DNA of 64,000 nucleotides from Thermaerobacillus caldiproteolyticus (GTDB taxonomy: Bacteria; Bacillota; Bacilli; Bacillales; Anoxybacillaceae), in the NCBI RefSeq assembly GCF_013761245.1, contig NZ_JACDUT010000007.1, positions 161,139-225,138 of the forward strand, read 5' to 3'. A program made the position numbers and the translations under genes. Position 1 is the first letter of the stretch. The number at the start of each line of letters is the position of its first letter. The notes under the pieces were generated by a model. That model worked only from the letters and a program-made list of their open reading frames with translations. It ran no database searches and was not told the DNA's origin. Positions 59,843 to 64,000 of this stretch are shown piece by piece.

Positions 59843-60947
59843 TTATTTCAATTTTGAACGTAAGTAAGCATCGATAAAGACGTCAATTTCGCCGTCCATC
59901 ACCGCTTGCACGTTCCCAACTTCAACGTTTGTACGATGATCTTTCACAAGTGAATACGGATGGAACACGTACGAACGAATTTGGTTTCCCCAACCAATTT
60001 CTTTTTGCTCTCCACGAATTTCCGCGAGCTCGGCTTGTTGTTCTTCCAATTTCTTTTGATAAAGTTTCGCTTTTAACATGTTCATTGCTTTTTCACGGTT
60101 TTTAATTTGTGAACGCTCTGATTGACATGTCACCACAATACCAGTCGGGATATGGGTAATACGAACCGCTGAGTCCGTCGTGTTGACGTGCTGTCCGCCA
60201 GCACCGCTTGAACGGTATGTGTCGACTTTAATTTCGTCCGGGCGAATCTCAATTTCAATGTCATCGTTAAACTCCGGCATCACTTCGCAAGAAACGAACG
60301 ACGTATGGCGACGGCCGGAAGCATCGAACGGCGAAATACGCACTAAACGATGAACGCCCTTTTCCGCCTTTAGGTAGCCATATGCATTGTGACCTTTAAT
60401 TAAAAGGGTAACGCTTTTAATCCCCGCTTCTTCCCCCGGCAAATAGTCGAGCGTTTCGACTTTGAACCCTTTTTTCTCTGCCCATCTCGTATACATACGA
60501 AGAAGCATTGAGCCCCAGTCTTGCGACTCCGTTCCCCCTGCACCAGGGTGAAGCTCTAAAATCGCATTGTTTTTATCATATGGCTCATTGAGAAGAAGCT
60601 GAAGCTCAAACTCGCTAAAATCTTTGGCAAGTTTTTTTGCTTCTGCCACTAACTCGCTGTGCAAGTCTTCATCTGGTTCTTCTTTCACCAATTCGTATGT
60701 GACTTCTAAATTTTCATATCGCTCTTCTAGCGACTTAAATTCCCCGACTAAGTCTTTGAGTGCATTCGCTTCAGCAATGACCGTCTGCGCTGCTTTTTGG
60801 TCATCCCAAAAGTCAGGCGCTGCCATTTGCTCTTCTAATTCGCGAATGCGCGCTTCTTTCACATCGAGGTCAAAGAGACCCCCTAATATCCGCTAATCTC
60901 TTAGCCATTTTCTCAAGGTCTTGCTTAATTTCCACTAAATCAATCAT
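59843..60947 (-). CDS. prfB: Peptide chain release factor 2, with programmed +1 frameshift
   Basis: RF2 recognises UAA and UGA. Translation begins at ATG 60947 (or 60950) and reads 25 codons ([20 protein letters not shown] then IRGSL) to an in-frame TGA at 60870-60872. Just before it are AGGGGG and CTT, the classic slippage layout AGGGGG-TCT-CTT-TGA-C. A +1 shift lets reading continue as [12 protein letters not shown] to 59843, for 367 residues in total. The second frame has the SPF codon-recognition tripeptide (VRISPFDAS) and the catalytic GGQ (GAGGQHVN). RF2 thus controls its own synthesis. It follows secA. Confidence 0.96.
60870..60884 (-). promoter_or_regulatory. prfB programmed frameshift site
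   Basis: The minus strand reads AGGGGGTCTCTTTGA: an internal Shine-Dalgarno-like sequence three bases before the slippery CTT and the TGA stop followed by C. These are the known elements for RF2 autoregulation. Confidence 0.93.
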
Positions 60948-61004
60948 CATATCTTCACCTCTTTACTCATTTTACTTGATAAAACAAGCAAGAATCAATG
61001 GGTG

Positions 61005-61125
61005 CTTTTCGTAAGAAAGAGGAGGAGGCGCAAATCGCTCTCGAAGCCAAATGTTCTTTACGCGTAAAAAGTGCTTGTCCCTTCGGAGCGAGGCTAGTTT
61101 GGCACAAAAAAGTTAGTTAACATTC
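61005..61125. repeat. Degenerate dispersed intergenic repeat, copy D
   Basis: The gap between secA and prfB (about 310 bases) has no gene. AAAAAGTGCTTGTCCCTTCG, then GAGCGAGGCTAGTTTGGCAC and AAAAAAGTTAGTT, align with copy C at 58311-58355. Confidence 0.5.
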
Positions 61126-61142
61126 ATACTTTTTATTGCTCA

Positions 61143-61174
61143 AAAACAAAGTGAGAGGTTCACCCCCTCACTTT
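61143..61174 (-). terminator. Hairpin terminator after secA
   Basis: AAAGTGAG pairs with CTCACTTT around an 11-base loop, with TGTTTTTG following on the minus strand, about 90 bases past the secA stop. prfB may therefore have its own promoter or be reached by read-through. Confidence 0.72.
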
Positions 61175-61261
61175 ATGACTGCTCTTACTTAGCTTTATCA
61201 TGCCGTCAATCCCTTTGCCAGATGACAAAACAAGTGGCACTTTCTATTGAATGATATAATG

Positions 61262-63775
61262 TTATGCATTTCTTCCGCAACAGTTTTTATATTTTTTGCC
61301 GCTGCCGCAAATGCATGGATCATTGCGGCCAATATCGATAGCTTTTCTCACCGGCTTACGTTTGACTTCTCCTTCTTCTTCCTTAGGATGAACAGCTTCC
61401 CCTTTAGCCACTTCTTGGCGTTCAAGATTGCTGTGAATTTCCGCTTTCATAATATATTTCGCCACTTCTTCTTCAATGGACGCGATCATATTTTCAAACA
61501 TCGCATACCCTTCCATTTGATATTCGCGAAGCGGGTCGATTTGCCCATAGGCACGCAAATGAATACCTTGACGCAGTTGTTCCATCGCGTCGATATGATC
61601 CATCCACTTCATGTCGACCGCCCGAAGAACGATGACACGCTCAAATTCGCGCATTTGCTCTGACGGAATTTGCTGTTCTTTTTCGTCGTAGCGCGCTTTT
61701 ACTTTTTCCCAAATGAGCTCAATCATTTCCTCAGGCTCTTTGCCGCGCAAATCGTTGATCGTCACATCACCTTCAGGCAAAAGGTTCGCATTCGCATAGT
61801 CGATAATACCTTTTAAATCCCACTCTTCCGGCAATTCTTCACGCGGCGTATGCGCGTTAACGACACGCTCAATGACAGATTGAATCATTTTTTCTACAAT
61901 GTCACGAAGATTTTCCGTATCGAGCACTTCAAAGCGTTGGCGATAAATAATCTCGCGCTGTTCGCGCAATACATCATCGTATTGTAAAAGCTGTTTGCGC
62001 GCATCGAAGTTGTTGCCTTCAACTCGTTTTTGCGCGGACTCAACTGCTCTTGTGACCATTTTGCTTTGAATCGGCTGCGAATCATCCATACCTAACCGGT
62101 CCATCATCGCCATTAAGTTTTCTGAACCGAAGCGGCGCATGAGTTCATCTTCTAATGATAAATAAAATTGCGATATGCCAGGATCCCCTTGGCGTCCAGA
62201 ACGACCGCGCAACTGATTGTCAATGCGGCGGCTTTCGTGGCGTTCTGTACCAATGACAGCTAATCCGCCAAGCTCCCGCACACCTTCACCAAGTTTAATG
62301 TCGGTACCACGTCCGGCCATGTTTGTCGCAATCGTCACCGCGCCTTTTTGACCTGCTTGGGCGATAATTTCCGCTTCTTTCGCATGGTTTTTAGCGTTTA
62401 AAACGTTATGAGGAATGCCGCGCTTCGTTAACATGCGCGAAATCAGCTCTGACGTTTCAATCGCGACTGTACCGACAAGTACAGGTTGTCCTTTCGCATG
62501 CCGTTCAGCAATATCCTCGACAACGGCACGGAATTTCCCTTCCATTGTTTTAAAAATTAAATCAGGACGGTCCTCACGAATGACCGGCTTATTCGTCGGG
62601 ATAACAACAACTTGCATATTGTAAATGTTACGAAACTCTTCTTCTTCCGTTTTTGCCGTCCCCGTCATTCCTGCCAGTTTTTCGTACATGCGGAAATAGT
62701 TTTGGAACGTAATAGTTGCCAGCGTCATTGATTCGTTTTGGATTTCTAATCCTTCTTTTGCCTCGATCGCTTGATGCAATCCATCGCTATAGCGGCGTCC
62801 TCTCATCAAACGACCGGTAAATGGGTCGACAATAACGACTTTTCCATCTTCCACAACGTAATCGACATCACGATGCATCGTCACATGCGCTTTTAACGCT
62901 TGGTTAATATGATGGTTCAGCGTCACGTGCTTAAGATCAAACAAGTTGTCAATGCCAAACGCACGCTCGGCTTTTGTAATCCCTTCCTCAGTTAATTGAA
63001 CGCTTTTTGTTTTTTCATCGTACGTATAATCGACGTCCTTTTGTAGCGTGCGAACGAACGCATTCGCTTGAATATAAAGCTTCGTTGATTTTTGCGCCGT
63101 TCCTGAGATGATGAGCGGCGTGCGCGCCTCATCAATCAAAATCGAGTCCACTTCGTCAATAACGGCAAAATGAAGCGGACGCTGCACCATATGCTCTTTG
63201 TACAACACCATGTTGTCGCGCAAATAGTCAAAGCCGAACTCATTGTTTGTTCCATACGTAATATCGGCATTATACGCCGCTTGTTTTTCCTCGCGGGACA
63301 TGCCGGTTAAGTTTAATCCGACCGTTAGCCCTAAAAATTCATATAATTTTCCCATCTCTGTAGCGTCACGGCTTGCAAGATACTCGTTCACTGTTACGAC
63401 ATGTACACCTTTTCCCGTTAACGCATTTAAATACACCGGCATCGTCGCCGTTAACGTTTTCCCTTCCCCTGTTTTCATCTCGGCAATATTGCCCTCATGA
63501 AGCACAATACCGCCCATAATTTGCACCTTATATGGATACATCCCAAGGACGCGCTTTGCTCCTTCGCGCACAACCGCGAACGCTTCGACTAACAAATCAT
63601 CGAGCGATTCGCCTTTCTGATATCGTGCTTTAAATTCCTCCGTCTTTTGACGCAACTCGCTATCAGAAAGCTTTTCCATCTCTGGACCAAGCGCATCAAC
63701 TTGGTCAGCAATTTTCTCTAAACGGCTAATTTGGCGTTTGTTTGGATCAAACACCTTTTTCAATACTCCAAGCAT
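61262..63775 (-). CDS. secA: Preprotein translocase ATPase SecA
   Basis: The 837-residue motor of the Sec pathway. Walker A is at residues 102-108 (KTGEGKT), the DEAD-type box is VIDEVDSI and motif VI is [13 protein letters not shown]. The C-terminus ends in the zinc-binding [14 protein letters not shown] preceded by a flexible basic linker. Length is normal. It would export the lipoproteins, the M23 peptidase and CtpB encoded here. Confidence 0.98.
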   Translation of the reverse strand: MLGVLKKVFDPNKRQISRLEKIADQVDALGPEMEKLSDSELRQKTEEFKARYQKGESLDDLLVEAFAVVREGAKRVLGMYPYKVQIMGGIVLHEGNIAEMKTGEGKTLTATMPVYLNALTGKGVHVVTVNEYLASRDATEMGKLYEFLGLTVGLNLTGMSREEKQAAYNADITYGTNNEFGFDYLRDNMVLYKEHMVQRPLHFAVIDEVDSILIDEARTPLIISGTAQKSTKLYIQANAFVRTLQKDVDYTYDEKTKSVQLTEEGITKAERAFGIDNLFDLKHVTLNHHINQALKAHVTMHRDVDYVVEDGKVVIVDPFTGRLMRGRRYSDGLHQAIEAKEGLEIQNESMTLATITFQNYFRMYEKLAGMTGTAKTEEEEFRNIYNMQVVVIPTNKPVIREDRPDLIFKTMEGKFRAVVEDIAERHAKGQPVLVGTVAIETSELISRMLTKRGIPHNVLNAKNHAKEAEIIAQAGQKGAVTIATNMAGRGTDIKLGEGVRELGGLAVIGTERHESRRIDNQLRGRSGRQGDPGISQFYLSLEDELMRRFGSENLMAMMDRLGMDDSQPIQSKMVTRAVESAQKRVEGNNFDARKQLLQYDDVLREQREIIYRQRFEVLDTENLRDIVEKMIQSVIERVVNAHTPREELPEEWDLKGIIDYANANLLPEGDVTINDLRGKEPEEMIELIWEKVKARYDEKEQQIPSEQMREFERVIVLRAVDMKWMDHIDAMEQLRQGIHLRAYGQIDPLREYQMEGYAMFENMIASIEEEVAKYIMKAEIHSNLERQEVAKGEAVHPKEEEGEVKRKPVRKAIDIGRNDPCICGSGKKYKNCCGRNA

Positions 63776-63910
63776 ATATGGAACGCTCCTTATTTCATCG
63801 GTTTATCACAAAAGTAAAAACAATTATCCAATATTAATGATACCATTTACTATCCACAGTGACAACTTGGACACCCTTTTTCACAAAAACAAAACCCAGC
63901 GAATTTGATA

Positions 63911-64000
63911 TGATCCCCTTATAGTAGACAGAAAAAAGAAAGCCAATTAATCTGTCTACTATGGAGGGGATTTTTCTATGGGGAAAATACGAAAAACCTA
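63911..64000 (+). mobile_element. Left end of an IS3-like insertion sequence (partial)
   Basis: At the right edge TGATCCCCTTATAGTAGACA looks like an IS terminal inverted repeat. A transposase-like reading frame then starts at 63978 (MGKIRKTY, preceded by GGAGGGG), resembling the first residues of IS3-family OrfA. Only 23 bases of the frame are present, so the family call is tentative. The 5' end includes a hairpin (63913-63931 with 63952-63971) whose 3' arm contains the ribosome-binding site. Confidence 0.5.
63978..64000 (+). CDS. Transposase OrfA start (partial, runs off the window)
   Basis: ATG at 63978 with GGAGGGG at about 8 bases begins MGKIRKTY. The short basic N-terminus is what IS3-type OrfA proteins (helix-turn-helix) often show. 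With only eight codons seen, identity is a guess from the flanking IR-like sequence. Confidence 0.4.

Overview
The window looks like the chromosome of a low-to-moderate GC, endospore-forming Bacillaceae. Gene content and order are closest to the Anoxybacillus / Geobacillus / Parageobacillus group. Much of the order matches Bacillus subtilis: the cggR-gap-pgk start of the glycolytic operon, sigL, a tRNA-Arg, clpP, crh-whiA-yvcK-rapZ-yvcI, trxB, yvcD, the his operon, hprK-lgt-yvoD-ppaX-yvoF, uvrBA-csbA, minJ, ctpB, ftsEX, cccB, yvjA, prfB and secA. The genus is an inference; no 16S rRNA gene is present.

Layout. 1-4572: glycolysis (pgk partial, gap, repressor cggR with its tandem operator), a glutaredoxin-like protein and sigma-54. 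4712-5726: tRNA-Arg(CCG) and clpP behind a CtsR box. 5736-12319: crh-whiA-yvcK-rapZ-NUDIX, then trxB and a TPR protein. 12494-18962: the histidine operon hisZGDBHAF(IE), all on the minus strand with overlapping or closely spaced genes. 19214-21282: a heavily frameshifted glycoside-hydrolase-like pseudogene and a MarR regulator. 21283-25163: hprK-lgt-yvoD-ppaX-yvoF. 25564-27397: yvlD/yvlB/yvlA-like membrane and envelope genes. 27470-33901: uvrA, uvrB with a LexA-like box, csbA and minJ. 34136-37933 (plus strand): a RacA-like protein, then a three-gene surface glycosylation operon (GT-C-like, GtrB/CsbB-like, GtrA-like). 37977-39428: ctpB.

The accessory part is about 39.4-55.0 kb. It lies between ctpB and the M23 peptidase-ftsX-ftsE genes, which would be near neighbours in the B. 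subtilis order. It holds an acyl-ACP-desaturase-type di-iron protein and a flavin amine oxidase between two decayed IS6-family transposases, a complete LIV-type branched-chain amino acid ABC transporter, gene debris with orphan terminators and an RHS/YD-repeat remnant, and a metal-homeostasis cluster. That cluster has MntH with two MntR-like boxes, a His-rich CDF exporter, a CzrA/ArsR repressor with a palindromic operator, a second CDF gene that has decayed, a DUF4362-like lipoprotein and a ZIP transporter. The window closes with M23 peptidase, ftsX, ftsE, cccB, a YitT-family protein, prfB with its programmed +1 frameshift, secA, and the first bases of an IS3-like element whose ribosome-binding site sits in a hairpin.

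The genes connect in several ways. Crh and HPr kinase (with PpaX) are both here and belong to Gram-positive catabolite repression, alongside CggR control of glycolysis. YvcK/RapZ/WhiA/Crh form the usual envelope and central-metabolism cluster. MinJ, RacA and FtsEX with its adjacent M23 hydrolase are division and polarity functions. I found no CRISPR array, prophage or complete insertion sequence. The strongest candidate for something unusual is the IS6-flanked desaturase/amine-oxidase pair beside the LIV transporter.
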